Program-made: the position numbers and the translations under genes
Part shown: positions 53,346-63,668 of the stretch, piece by piece
Numbering within the stretch: the stretch's first letter is position 1
Layout: every line of letters starts with the position of its first letter
Assembly: GCA_934045075.1 (NCBI GenBank)
Contig: OW203727.1
Location: 18,784,861-18,848,860, forward strand
Reading direction: 5' to 3'
Length of the DNA: 64,000 nucleotides
Source: Yponomeuta sedellus
Lineage: Eukaryota > Arthropoda > Insecta > Lepidoptera > Yponomeutidae
Notes under the pieces: model-generated
What the model was told of the DNA's origin: nothing
The model's database searches: none
The model's input: only the letters and a program-made list of their open reading frames with translations

Positions 53346-53744
53346 TAAGTGAGACTTTCAATCTGTAATTAACTGTGCATTCATAAAAAGGCTGCTTTCA
53401 GTGACATGTTTTATTCAAAGCGTTTTGAGCGCGATCACTCGCATAGGACGAAATAAATTGAATTAATACTTTGAAAATAAAACTCAATACGGTAGTGAAG
53501 CTAAAAATATTTTTAAATGAGTTTTAACGGTCGCATTTTATTGAAATTTATGGATGAACGTTAATTCCTATTTGCCTTAGCGGCGACTGTCATTATAGGA
53601 ATCGATAATAATTTAAGCAATGCTCTTAGTCACAAAATAACGTTTTCTCTTCCAAATCAGTGTCATTATTATACACCAGTTAGTCCTGATATTTCCGCAC
53701 TTAGCCTCATCGTGGAGCTATTGTACGTCGCAAACGCTAAGATA
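53346..53744. other. unassigned
   Basis: Nothing recognised. Confidence 0.35.
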
Positions 53745-53877
53745 AGACCAGGCGGATATACCTACTTCGACCAATATCGGATGGATTAGGGCAAAATAAA
53801 AACGACCCAAAACAGGCGTGCAACGACTAATGAATAAAAATGGTCCCTGGCCAACCCTTTGGGTTACCGGCGTGAAT
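53745..53877 (+). mobile_element. family J LINE fragment, decayed
   Basis: TACTTCGACCAATATCGGAT, CAGGCGTGCAACGACTAATG, GGTCCCTGGCCAACCCTTTG. Confidence 0.5.
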
Positions 53878-53949
53878 ATATGTTATGATGACAAGTCTAA
53901 CATTACGGGTATGGATTCCTGTACTTTTGCATTTGCAGAACGTAAAGCC

Positions 53950-54095
53950 AATGGGGAGCAGTGACAGTGCAACGGTAGAACTCTGAGCTTGCATTCGGGG
54001 TCGTGGATTCGAATACCGGCACGTACCAATGATTTACTTTTCTATGTCACCCCTACTCTCTGAGACATGAGCTGTGCTCTGCAGTAGGACTGTGC
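53950..54095 (+). mobile_element. family F SINE, internally deleted
   Basis: Head AACGGTAGAACTCTGAGC with B box GGATTCGAATACC, then jumps to CTACTCTCTGAGACATGAGC and GTGCTCTGCAGTAGGAC. Confidence 0.65.
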
Positions 54096-54406
54096 GAGTA
54101 CTATGTCAACTCTGCGCGCGCACTACAAACTCCAACATTCCTGCATCGCGCAATCAAAGTGTTTCCCATGACATAATAAATATAACGTCCGATGAATATA
54201 TCGATGAACAGTTGGATCGGCCGTCTCCAGGCATATGATCTGCCCGGCGGGTAATTTCCCTTTACAGTGGAAGAGCACGATCACCCGCTCTTCAGTCTAT
54301 ATAGAACGTTTATACGCTAAATAAAACAAGGAGGGAGTTCTTTAAGTGATAAAAGTATCTAATTAAAACCGAACGAATTTTTTTTGTCTACTTTTTCACG
54401 TTCATG

Positions 54407-54560
54407 TTGACTGTCTGAAGTATTCACATACCTCAGCGGCTAAAATTCCTAATCCCCTCGCGATCACGTGTGGTGACTCTGCTCATCCTCTCTCTCTTTC
54501 AGTCTTCTCTCTCTCTTTATCTATGAAAGAAAACCGGTGCCCTACAGCCGGACGTACGTT
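54407..54560 (+). mobile_element. family F SINE, 3' half
   Basis: TTCACATACCTCAGCGGC, (CTCTCT)n, TATGAAAGAAAACCGGTGCC. Confidence 0.6.
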
Positions 54561-54782
54561 ATTACTGGGCCGACGGCTGGTGTCAAATCGGTGGCCCCTA
54601 AGAAAGGACCCAGTGTGCGCTTCCCGCCACGGAAACGTGGTAGCCGTAAAAGGTGACACGCGATCATTGCGTGCGGTAAACTTGCCTAGTAAACCACAAT
54701 GAATAAGGCATAGAATGTTGTTAACACGAGTCTTGTTTCCTAGAAAACTGGCAATAATTTAGAGGGGTTTTTTTTTTCAAAA
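54561..54782. other. unassigned
   Basis: GC-rich (GGGCCGACGGCTGG), no gene recognised. Confidence 0.3.
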
Positions 54783-54880
54783 GAACAACTTCCACTCAAC
54801 ACAATCATCTGTCCTGGTTTTAAGCTCGGATAGCTTGTACTATGATAACCAGACAAGAAGGGGTGATAACAAACGTTTAT
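54783..54880 (-). repeat. family H repeat
   Basis: CAACTTCCACTCAACACAAT, CTGTCCTGGTTTTAAGC, ACCAGACAAGAAG. Confidence 0.5.
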
Positions 54881-54892
54881 TCTGACGATCAC

Positions 54893-55117
54893 ATTCTTTT
54901 TAACGCATTAACCCGTGCTAAGGACAATTTAAAAAACCTATTACGTATTAAAAACTTATTGTACGTTATACAGAGAGTATTGTAAAGAGTTTCGAAATTT
55001 CACTGATGCCGGTGAGTCGTCCATTAGCTCAGTTGGAAGAGCGCTGGCACAAATAGCCAGAGGTCGCGGGTTCGAATCCCGGCATGGGTGGATTTTTTAG
55101 CCTCTAAATAGGTTTTT
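54893..55117 (-). mobile_element. family D SINE with inverted 5' part, no TSD found
   Basis: Antisense tail (TTTTTAACGCATTAACCCGT to AAAACCTATTA) switches at about 54951 to sense sequence (GTACGTTATACAGAGAGTAT ... TAAATAGGTTTTT). Confidence 0.75.
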
Positions 55118-55191
55118 AAAATAAAATTCATGCTCACTTTAATTTTAATGTGACCATCGGGCATGGGTATGCTCAGTAGTTACACTAGTGT

Positions 55192-55412
55192 TAAAAAACC
55201 TATTTAGGGGCTAAAAATTCCATCCATGCCGGGATTTAAACCCGCGACCTCTGGCTATCCGTGCCAGCGCTCTTTCAACTGAGCTAGTGGGCGACTCACC
55301 GGCATCAGTGAAATTTCGAACCTCTTTATAATACTCTCTGTCTTACGTACAGCCTTTAAATAGGTTTTTTTTTTAATTGTCCTTAGCACGAGTTAGTGCA
55401 TTAAAAGAATAG
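55192..55412 (+). mobile_element. family D SINE with inverted 5' part, 14-bp TSD
   Basis: TSD AGTTACACTAGTGT at 55178-55191 and 55413-55426. The inverted segment (AAAAAACCTATTTAGGGG through the tRNA part and ACTCTCTGTCTTACGTACAG) precedes a sense tail (AATAGGTTTTTTTTTTAATT, GCACGAGTTAGTGCATTAAA). Confidence 0.9.
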
Positions 55413-55594
55413 AGTTACACTAGTGTGACAAAGAATGTAACATTAGGTCGGAATCGGTAAATTTTCACAGACTGACGCAGTTTGTATAAATATGCGGCAT
55501 TGGGAATCGAACCCAAAGAGAGATCTAGAATACTTTCCTATTACTATATCTACACGCTCGCCTTTACAGATGTTATTTCTTATATGCCTAATGT

Positions 55595-55765
55595 CCTTGT
55601 ACGTAATACAGAGTATTTAAATACAAAGAGGTTCGAAATTTCGCTAATGCCGGTAGACGCCCATTTGCTCAGTTGGGAGAGCGCTGACACGGTTAGCCAG
55701 AGGTCGCGGGCTCGAGTCCCGGCATGGGTGGAATTTTTAGCCGCTAAATAGGTTTTTAAAATACC
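55595..55765 (+). mobile_element. family D SINE lacking its 3' tail
   Basis: GTACGTAATACAGAG to CTAAATAGGTTTTTAAAA. Flanks CCTAATGTCCT and CCTAATTTCCT suggest an 11-bp TSD with one change, so tail loss was part of the insertion. Confidence 0.68.
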
Positions 55766-55824
55766 TAATTTCCTGTTAAATGTTTCGTGTGCAATAAAGT
55801 ATAATTACTACTTATCACATCTTG

Positions 55825-56080
55825 ACGGCCTCGGTGGCGCAGCGGTTCGGCACGCTGACTGTAAAACCAAAGGTCCCGGGTTCGATTCCCGGCCGGGTCA
55901 AACTAGAAAACGAACTTTTCTAGTTTGTCTCGGGTCTTGGATGTTATCTATGTATGTATCTATTGTATTAAATCTATCGTCGAGTTAGCACCTGTAACAC
56001 AAGTTATTGAGATGTACTTAGTATGGGGCTAACGAGATCTGTGTAATATGTCCATGAATATATATTTTTTTAATTTTTTA
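55825..56080 (+). mobile_element. family E tRNA-derived SINE, uninterrupted
   Basis: ACGGCCTCGGTGGCGCAGCG, B box GGTTCGATTCCC, GGGTCTTGGATGTTATCTAT, tail ATATATTTTTTTAATTTTTT. Reference copy for the interrupted ones. Confidence 0.82.
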
Positions 56081-56359
56081 TTTTGTCTTGGAATTGTTTA
56101 TTTACAACCTAACTTTTTCGGTGACGTTTCATTTGACGTTTGAACTATAATTGATTTAGATGGTTTTGCTAAATGTGTGACATCATCGCCACCATACGGT
56201 TCTATGATAGAGAAGGGTATTTCTGTCTAGTGCATACTTATGCTTACACTGAGTACTTATGTAAGTAAGTTATATAATAATCGTGTGTCACATTGTTTGT
56301 TATCGCACTTCTACGGGACGGCTTCATTGATTTATAAGGTTTTTTTTGTGTAAAACATA
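56081..56359. other. unassigned
   Basis: Nothing recognised. Confidence 0.3.
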
Positions 56360-56415
56360 ACATTGGCCTTCGCATTTACGTAATGAAACTATTTATACAG
56401 GGCTCAGTGGCATCT
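56360..56415 (-). mobile_element. family C SINE fragment
   Basis: TTGGCCTTCGCATTTACGTA and TATTTATACAGGGCTCAGTG. Confidence 0.55.
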
Positions 56416-56424
56416 CTAAGGCGC

Positions 56425-56532
56425 ACATTCAGAGACGAAAACTAAGCAAAGACTGGTCTTACAGAGGTCCAAATCACGTACATTTTGACATTTCTAAGAC
56501 CAGTCTTAGCTTCACTTTCCGTCTCTAAATGT
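56425..56532. mobile_element. fold-back MITE
   Basis: Inverted ends ACATTCAGAGACGAAAACTA ... GACTGGTCTTA and its mirror to 56532, about 36 bp each, 108 bp overall. Inserted in a family C fragment. Confidence 0.72.
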
Positions 56533-57000
56533 CAGCCTAATTCAATACGGCCCGAAGGCCTCGGTTTACATTTTACATATTGACATTCAGCAAACAGTGT
56601 ATAGTCCGCTAGCTTTTAGAATATACCTCGGGCTCTAGAGTAGGCTTCGGGTTTCGCCATTTTTTGCCGGTTGGGAAAATTGAGTTCTAATTTTGAAATT
56701 AACTGTCACACTAGTCCCGATATTTCTATTACACGAATATATCCGGCTATATCCGATAGTAGCCAAGGTATAATACTCTAAAAGCTAACAGACTATACAT
56801 TGAAATAAATTGATTTGATTTGATCTTCACTCCGATGTAGGTCTGAATATAGGTCCTAGGGTAATTAAAATGGTAATAATTTAGATATTTATAGAACTTA
56901 CTGTTCCGTTTACACATTTAGAAGAAATAAAAAGCATTGCCTGTAATATTTAATAAGAAAATAAAAAAAAAACATTTAGCAATCAGTATATTATTTTATT
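56533..57000. other. unassigned
   Basis: An inverted AATATATCCGGCTATATCCGAT patch near 56737-56758; no gene recognised. Confidence 0.35.
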
Positions 57001-57130
57001 ATTACTCTCCATCGTGGGTTGCCTGGAAGAAATTGCTCTAAGCAATAAGGCCGCCAATTGTACTGTATCTTTGTAATTATGTTTTGTTTGTTTTTTCCTG
57101 GTGTACAATAAAGAATATTCGAATCTTATC
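57001..57130 (+). mobile_element. family I LINE 3' end
   Basis: CTAAGCAATAAGGCCGCCAA ... GTACAATAAAGAATATTCG. Confidence 0.6.
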
Positions 57131-57727
57131 TTATATTATGTGACTTGTGAAATATGTCAGTTAACTGAAATACTTCGCTACGCCAAGTTATAAATCTATA
57201 CAAAACAACAATTTCAACGTAAACCACTAACGGTGGCAGCTCCGAGACCGAGCCGATACAAATTACTTACACCGTATCGTATTGGGCTCCAGTTGCTTTA
57301 CACAATTCATGTACCTACGAGTCGATAGAGCAAATGCAGCTCATAAGCACACATACAACGTCAACCCCTTTAGAATATTTAGGACTTTATTCCTATCGAA
57401 GTACAGTCGATTTTAGGGCCCCGTTTCATAATACTACAATTCATGGTTTACTACAATACGATATTGATTGCGTAAGTCTTTTCTTACTAGTTAATCTGTC
57501 ATAGTATACCTGTATTGTAGTTATATGTCGTGTTGAAATGGCAACTTAATTATTCTGAGTGGCAACCAGCCTATGTCGAAAAATTCTGCCAAAGTCATGT
57601 CACTTCTTGACATACCAAATGGGATTTTTAAAAATTAAATTTAGATTTAGATTTCTTTGCGAATACTTTGAACTGGTGCGTAAACTTATTGAATATTTTA
57701 TCTACAGCAACTCAGTAACAATATACA
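57131..57727. other. unassigned
   Basis: Nothing recognised. Confidence 0.35.
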
Positions 57728-57925
57728 ACTGGTGCTGGCTGTCATGTAATGGCAGTCGTTAAGCCATGTCAGAGGCCTTATGGGCGATTTGATAACTTCT
57801 TACAGTACGGCCCGCCACTGTCTTACAATCCTCTACCAACCCGGACTTGGCGCTCGTGGTGGAGTATGGCCTATTACCCGTGCCCCAGCGGTGGGGACAT
57901 ACAAGAGTTGATAACGATATCAAGT
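57728..57925 (+). mobile_element. family B SINE, 5' truncated
   Basis: CTGGTGCTGGCTGTCATGTA to CATACAAGAGTTGATAACG. Confidence 0.78.
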
Positions 57926-58062
57926 AACAGTAAACGAACTATACAATACATAAACTGAAATAAATTATAGTTCCATGAAACAGGCTAAAGATTGTCTATG
58001 TAATAATGTATGTGACGTCATATAGATACTGTAGGCTCCTGCTTACATAGTTACATATTAAG

Positions 58063-58115
58063 CAGGTCTAATCGCGATTACTTATTAGGTAAGCTTGCGT
58101 TTATAAATGATCGCG
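58063..58115. repeat. inverted repeat around a Tsp-like GATCGCGATTAGACC block
   Basis: GGTCTAATCGCGA and TCGCGATTAGACC, 13 bp, separated by about 27 nt. Confidence 0.6.
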
Positions 58116-58199
58116 ATTAGACCCGTTCAATATATAACAATGTATAAGCATCGCGAATCATTAGGAAATTATGTCCGATGTCCTCATCATCGAATCAGA

Positions 58200-58640
58200 T
58201 GACGGCGACCTCAAGGATTGGTAGGACTTCTGCGGCGGTGTGCTCGGATGTGACTCGCGAAGACCAGCTTGTTTCTGAATGTTCGGTTACATTGGCCGCA
58301 GTGAAACTTACCACGGTCATTGTAAGTGTAAGAGTATGTAGGCTTTGGACGGGTTTTTTGATGTTGTCTATCGGAGTCGAGACTCTCAAGCCGAGTATCT
58401 TCGAAATCACTTTGTTGTGACTGATGGAGCGCTATTCACTGCGTCTATAAGCAACTCTTTCCCAGCTATCAGGAGAAATGCCGGTAGCGGTTAAATGCCT
58501 TTTAAGGACGTCTTTATAGTGCAGGTGCTGTCCGCCTACCTTTCCCGCACCGTTTGACAGCTGGGAATTAGAAAACGGCCTTGAGCAGACGGTGGTCTTC
58601 CATGCGCACCACGTGGCCGCACCTCCTTAACTGAGCAACA
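58200..58640 (-). pseudogene. LINE ORF2 C-terminus with C2H2 zinc finger, frameshifted
   Basis: On the minus strand, over several frames: VAQLRRCGHVVRMEDHRL, then KVGGQHLHYKDVLKRHL and GISPDSWE, then KFHCGQCNRTFRNKL with SHIRAH. The L-G-H-x-x-R-M ... Y-K-D-x-x-K-x-x-L ... G-I-x-P-x-x-W-E block followed by a C-x2-C-x12-H-x3-H finger is a known C-terminal layout of animal non-LTR elements, the finger probably contacting nucleic acid. Several stops; dead copy. Confidence 0.7.
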
Positions 58641-58989
58641 CTGAACACAAAACACAAAAAAAGAAAAAAATTGAGTGTATGTCTAGTTTAGCCATTGCCA
58701 ATCAAAAGCTGATACGCTTGCAACCTTCGCTTTTACCCTTAATGTGAATTATGAAAAAATAACTGTGTCGATTAGAAATTCTTTAAAAAAGGACGAAATG
58801 TCTCAAGCGCCACCCTCACTGCAAATCCGAAAAGTGAGGGTATAATTACTTTGTTGTTATTGACAGGGGGTTAGTTGTGATTATAATCATTCATAGTACT
58901 TCTTTATGTACCACATTAGATGTTCTTCCCTCGATTTCATAAAAATCGATGAAACCGTTTTGCAGGAGTTCAAAAACAAACACTGTCAT
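58641..58989. other. unassigned
   Basis: Nothing recognised. Confidence 0.35.
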
Positions 58990-59115
58990 ACTAGATTTAA
59001 ATTTACATCCAGCTTTTAGCGATAAGACCGCCAATTGTAAACGGCAATACTTAGATACGTAAGCGTTTTTATGTATCGTTTGTTTCCTGGTGTGCACAAT
59101 AAAGAGTTCTAATCT
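58990..59115 (+). mobile_element. family I LINE 3' end
   Basis: TTTAGCGATAAGACCGCCAA ... GTGCACAATAAAGAGTTC(TAATC)n. Confidence 0.6.
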
Positions 59116-59630
59116 AATCTAAACCACTCCAGGTTTGTTCCAGGTCCAGCATATACAGTTTTTATATCTGACCGATAAAAAAGGTTTAAATATCGCTATT
59201 AAGCACTTAAATAAACTCTGAAAAGCGTACCGACTTTATGAACAAGCATGCCTACGTTTCATATTCATATAAGGCTAAGCCGGTAATAAATCAATCAGCC
59301 GCGGAGGCGCGTCAGAACAATAACTTCAATTTCCTTCAATAAATGCCGGGAAGTCTCTAGACAATAACGAACAAATACTTTTGCCGCGGGCGAGTATTGT
59401 TAGCTGCCGTTCTCAGCTCGCCCGTGAAGATATGAATGCTGTAAGTACAGTAACTGTAATTTCATTATTCATCAAACCATCGGTCCGTAGCTTGTGTTTT
59501 GTGAATAATTTGGCTTTGATTTGGCGGTTCGTAGAATCTGATCACGCGATCCGGTGTGGGCGGAAACTGATATCGCACTCTAGATGTTTTCTCAGTCTTG
59601 TTTATGTAATTTTTAACGTATAGATCTGAC
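59116..59630. other. unassigned
   Basis: GC-rich patch 59382-59425 with GGGCGAG/CTCGCCC arms; no gene recognised. Confidence 0.35.
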
Positions 59631-59777
59631 TGGGTTCCGCGCGACGGATATCGCAAACGTGGCCGACCCAAGCGGAGATGGCGGGACGACCTCACGACCT
59701 TTCTGCCAGGCTGGCAGGTGGTGGCCATGAACAGGGAGGAGAGGAAGGCAAAAGGGGAGGCCTCAGCCCAGCAGTAG
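59631..59777 (+). mobile_element. LINE ORF2 C-terminus, intact frame
   Basis: 48 codons and TAG: WVPRDGYRKRGRPKRRWRDD, LTTFLPGWQVVAMNREERKA, KGEASAQQ. The R-G-R-P-K-x-R-W-R-D-D ... G-E-A-x-A-Q-Q pattern is a distinct LINE lineage from the GEGYVQQW type. Confidence 0.8.
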
Positions 59778-60509
59778 GACGCAATTGAGACTGCATAAAA
59801 ATAAAAATCTGTGTGCAAAAACAAAACAAATATAAGACTTTGTCGTACAATTTATGTATCTCAATACTACTGTCATATCTGTTATCCATTGAAATGTGGT
59901 TTCCACTATGTGTGATACATATTACGACTCATATCTACGCCCCGGAGCTAAGTAAACATTTTGCAAACAGATATATACACTAAACGTTACATAATCGCTG
60001 ATTTCAATTTCAGTTTCACCTACAAAAAAATTAGAATCTGATCTCAAACTTTACAATGGTAAAATGATAACAAATTAGATAACATAGATTGTTTTCTCTT
60101 AATAAAGGACATAAACGTAAATATTTTTATTTCACTAAACGCGTGATCGCGTGATTTGGCTACCTCGTTGGTTTAGCAGTTTACATTTTAGCCGATACCG
60201 AGATCGTATGAATCATAGTACGGCGGTTTTCAGCGGGAATTCTGCCTCAGATCCTATACTGGTAGGTAGTCAAGCGTACAACATCTAGACTATCAAGGCA
60301 ATACATTATTACTAATTCATCGTCTACCATTCGGATTATATCGAACTAATAATATTATTCGTATTTTTCTTATCATATATAGTAGCGTAAGATAGTCAAA
60401 GGTTGTAAATAGGTTGATGTCTAATTGCGGGTAACTTGAAAGGATTTATGCACTTACTATTAGTATCAAATAATTATTAAATAATTCTACAACACAAAAT
60501 AAACCTTGG
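59778..60509. other. unassigned
   Basis: Nothing recognised. Confidence 0.35.
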
Positions 60510-60845
60510 CCTTTATGTCTACGTAATGAGACAGTTTACACAGCTTCCAATGGCACCCTCGTTCACACTAGATAGGGTAAAATGGCTACTCGGTCACTGC
60601 AGTGCATGGGACATGGTTTTTTAGATGTTGTAGGCTTGCCCAGCACCTATATCATCCTGACAGCTTAGTCAGCCAGCCCACAGGAAAGACAAGTCAGAGC
60701 GAACCAAGCCTCGGGACTTCTCACGATGTTTTTCTTCATGTTAGCGTGTGTTACAGCTACATATTCGCAAACGTACGTAACTTAGTCATAGATACATGAC
60801 CACGAGAATCAAACCTTGCGAGTCCATAGTTTTACCCACTGGCAC
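60510..60845 (-). mobile_element. family C SINE, diverged
   Basis: CTTGGCCTTTATGTCTACGT ... head near GAATCAAACCTTGCGAGTCC. More diverged than other C copies. Confidence 0.72.
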
Positions 60846-61129
60846 CTATTCGAGGTAGTGATGTAAAAATAACAAAACTCCAGGAAGTTTATTTCCTCTG
60901 AATATAATAACAGATTGAGCCTTACTGTGTGACCAAGTTTGATAAAAAAGAGGCCTCTGTGATATTGCTTTCCTAAACTCATATTACATAGATAAGATAT
61001 TTGGTTTTGATGTTACGGGTGTACTCGTTCGTTTGATTGTACATAGGCTTGGAAGTGTTACCAAGAATTGAGAGCTGGGCCTCGATTCCGCTAGTGCATT
61101 ATAGAACAAAGACAGATACATGGTCGGGG

Positions 61130-61225
61130 CATATGGGGGGTTTTTTCTTTCACTTTTAGTGGTAATGCCGCCGTCTGACTCTTAGGTTAAGAAATATCAG
61201 TGTGATTTCCATTTTTATTATATTC
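61130..61225 (+). mobile_element. family I LINE 3' end, decayed
   Basis: TTTAGTGGTAATGCCGCCGT and TCTTAGGTTAAGAAATATCA. Confidence 0.45.
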
Positions 61226-61254
61226 TCTTAATTCTCATAATGTATTGATAATAT

Positions 61255-61375
61255 TCTTTTTGATGCACTAACCCGCGTTAAGGAAAATTATAAAAACCTA
61301 TTTAGGGGCTAAAAATTCCACCTATGCCGGGACTCGAACCCGCGACCTCTGGCACGGTTAGCCAAATTTCAGGGT
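61255..61375 (-). mobile_element. family D SINE with very short inverted end
   Basis: Antisense TTTTTGATGCACTAACCCGC through GACTCGAACCCGCGACCTCT, then GGCACGGTTAGCCA in sense orientation. Confidence 0.6.
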
Positions 61376-61479
61376 AGCCATCAAAGTACATGTCCAGTTG
61401 TTGTGTCATGGCTATTCGGGTATGCGACCCCGGCCTTCGATTTATGTGCAAAAACTAGGCGCTGGAAGTGTGATCTAAA

Positions 61480-61620
61480 GAAAAAAAGAAAGATATTTAT
61501 TATACCAACAAGAAACATTACAGAAACAGAAAAACAGACAAATTAACACAATATGAGCACAACAGATCTCATACATACATAAACTAGGGCAGAGAAAGAC
61601 AAGAACGGGAAACATTGCAA
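61480..61620 (-). mobile_element. probable LINE 3' UTR end
   Basis: Antisense: AAAGAAAGATATTTATTATA (AATAAATATC on the minus strand) then ACAAGAAACATTACAGAAAC. Confidence 0.4.
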
Positions 61621-61839
61621 CGATTTTGACAAAACTTTTTCACTTCATTAGTCACTGCGTTTACGCAAGCCGATTTCGGGCAGGTACCTTTTATATTGTA
61701 CTTCATAAGTCCCATATTTGGTTGAAACCTCAGATCATCCTCAGAGAAGGTTGAAACTGAAACTTCTAGGTGCAAGAAATGTGTTGAACAATGTGCATTC
61801 GCGGGATGTATTTCTTTTATCGTACTAATGCAACATTTA

Positions 61840-62250
61840 TTTCTCTTAATCCTATTAAAGAGGGAAAAGTATGCGCTTATTCGAAATCGCTGCAATAAGG
61901 TGTGTAAGGATGCACAATGACGCCACATTCACAAATCTGTTGGAGATTTGATGGAGATCCAGCTAAAGTTTGGAAATTCCTTCGATCTTTAGGAGTTGGA
62001 AAATCTCGTTAAGATTCTATCCCAAAAGATTTAAACATTGATTTATTAAATCAACATTTTTTCTCTGCGTCTGCCATTGATGGAGCTAAAAAATCTGAAA
62101 CACTTAATCTCATTTTCTCAGTTCCAACTCCTGATCATTCTTCTTTTAGTCTGAGTCAATTTTCGGATTGTGATGTTAAGAAAAAAATCATCTCTATCAC
62201 GTCTAACGCTGTTGGTTGTGATAATATCTCTCAGTATGGATTCATCTGAT
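61840..62250 (+). pseudogene. non-LTR ORF2 relic upstream of RT
   Basis: LKREKYALIRNRCNKVCKDA, stop, RHIHKSVGD; a frameshift near 61950; then FDGDPAKVWKFLRSLGVGKS, IPKDLNIDLLNQHFF and ISITSNAVGCDNIS. These are the endonuclease-to-RT linker and the I-x-S-N-A-V-G-x-D start of the RT domain in jockey/CR1-like LINEs. At least two stops and one frameshift. Confidence 0.75.
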
Positions 62251-62888
62251 TTAACCTACTCCGAATTAAAAAATACATACATAATTTTGATTCCTCAAAA
62301 TTGATAATCTATTTGTTTTTATTATTGATTGAAAACCTATACAGTTACGGAGTAAGCAGACTGCATTATGGAAAGCCAGTCTAAGCTTTTGAGAGCATTT
62401 TGGCTACTCACAAGCGAGTGCAAGGTATCATCTGCTTTTTCATCACGATCATTGTTTTTTAAAGATATGATGTCTCGAAAATCAGTGACTTATGAGATAT
62501 TGTGAGTCATAATTTATTTTATTTTTATATTCATTACTATATTTACTCAAATTGCATAAAAAAAATTCTTAATATATCAGATGAATTTAAATATATATTA
62601 TTTCTTATTAATTGACATTGTTATTATTAATAACGTTATAATTGACTTTTTAATATTTGATTTGATGTTACAATTTTGTGTATCAATCTGTGACATGTGT
62701 TATTTTTGTGTCTAATATATTTGTGAGTATGTATCTCGGTCTGAAATAAAAATATGTCATTCATTTCATTCATTCATAATTGCTTTTTTAAGTCTTCTTT
62801 TAGAAAACGAATTCGAGTGTATATTCGGATAACCCTATAGATTAGGGCTGACGAGTAAAGTCATATTGCGCTCGCGTGGTATTACGTT
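62251..62888. other. unassigned AT-rich
   Basis: Nothing recognised; includes the AATAAAAATATGTC and (ATTC)n sequence near 62750 that could be a retroelement 3' end. Confidence 0.35.
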
Positions 62889-63138
62889 TCGCTCGTAGCA
62901 CCGGCTGCCTGAGTGATCTTAAACTATCACGAAGGTTAAGTAATATAGGGCGCGTTCAGTGCATGTCTATGACTAATGCTAGTGGATTTTTTTCGAGTGA
63001 TTCCGTGCTTCGCAAGGCACGTTAAGCAGTTGGTGCCGGCTGTCGTATAATGGTAGTCGTTAAGCCATGTCAGAGACCTAACGGGCGACTGGAAAACTTC
63101 TCATAATAAGATCAGCTACTAGTCTTGCACAGCCGGCA
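62889..63138 (+). mobile_element. family B SINE, 3' truncated (GATCAC subfamily)
   Basis: Head GCTCGTAGCACCGGCTGCCT, 5S-like CACGAAGGTTAAGTAATA and GGGCGCGTTCAGTGCATG; ends CTAGTCTTGCAC. Confidence 0.78.
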
Positions 63139-63324
63139 CCAACGACTTAACGTGCCTTGCGAAGCATGGTAATACTCGGAAAAAAATGCCACTAGCGGTA
63201 GTCACGGTCACCCATCCTGCACATGACCGCACCTGTTGTTGCTTAACTCAAGAGATTGATTCCAATCGCTCAGTTGGACTAGGCCACGAGAACCCGCGCC
63301 TGTTGTTGGTTAACGCGCTTCATA
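63139..63324 (-). mobile_element. family B SINE, 3' truncated (other subfamily)
   Basis: Antisense from AGCCGGCACCAACGACTTAA to the head GCTCAGTTGGACTAGGCCAC, with a duplicated GCGCCTGTTGTTG at 63235 and 63297. Abuts the sense copy, heads outward. Confidence 0.75.
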
Positions 63325-63463
63325 ATATTATAGTGAAAAAAAACAATTTCTCAAAATAGTAGTATTCAGTTCGATATTACTTTTCAACTAAAGCTTAAAA
63401 AGACATCGATAGGCATAGCGGAGCGATATACTTGTATTTAACAAAAATTACAAAAATAACGTG

Positions 63464-63668
63464 TCATAAAAGGCGACTAAGGGACACAAACCGGGGGGTG
63501 GGCAGCAGCGCCCCCTGCAGTACAATTCCACCGAACTGCGATCCCCAACCCGCATGCCCAGCGTGGGGATTACGGGCATTTCCCCAATGATAGCACAAAG
63601 TGTTGCGCTCATTAGAGGAGGGCTATGTCCAGCAGTGGACTTGTACAGCCTGACGACGACGACGACAA
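63464..63668 (+). mobile_element. family A chimeric retroelement, well preserved
   Basis: AAAAGGCGACTAAGGGACAC through GGGTGGGCAGCAGCGCCCCC, then GAGGGCTATGTCCAGCAGTG and (GAC)n. Confidence 0.8.

Noticed and set aside
59381..59450. Possible first exon (frame followed by GTAAGTAC)
   Set aside because: One donor-like match in GC-rich sequence with no partner exon found.
62889..63324. Another 5'-inverted family B copy
   Set aside because: The two halves are different subfamilies and neither has a 3' tail, so they are two adjoining truncated insertions.
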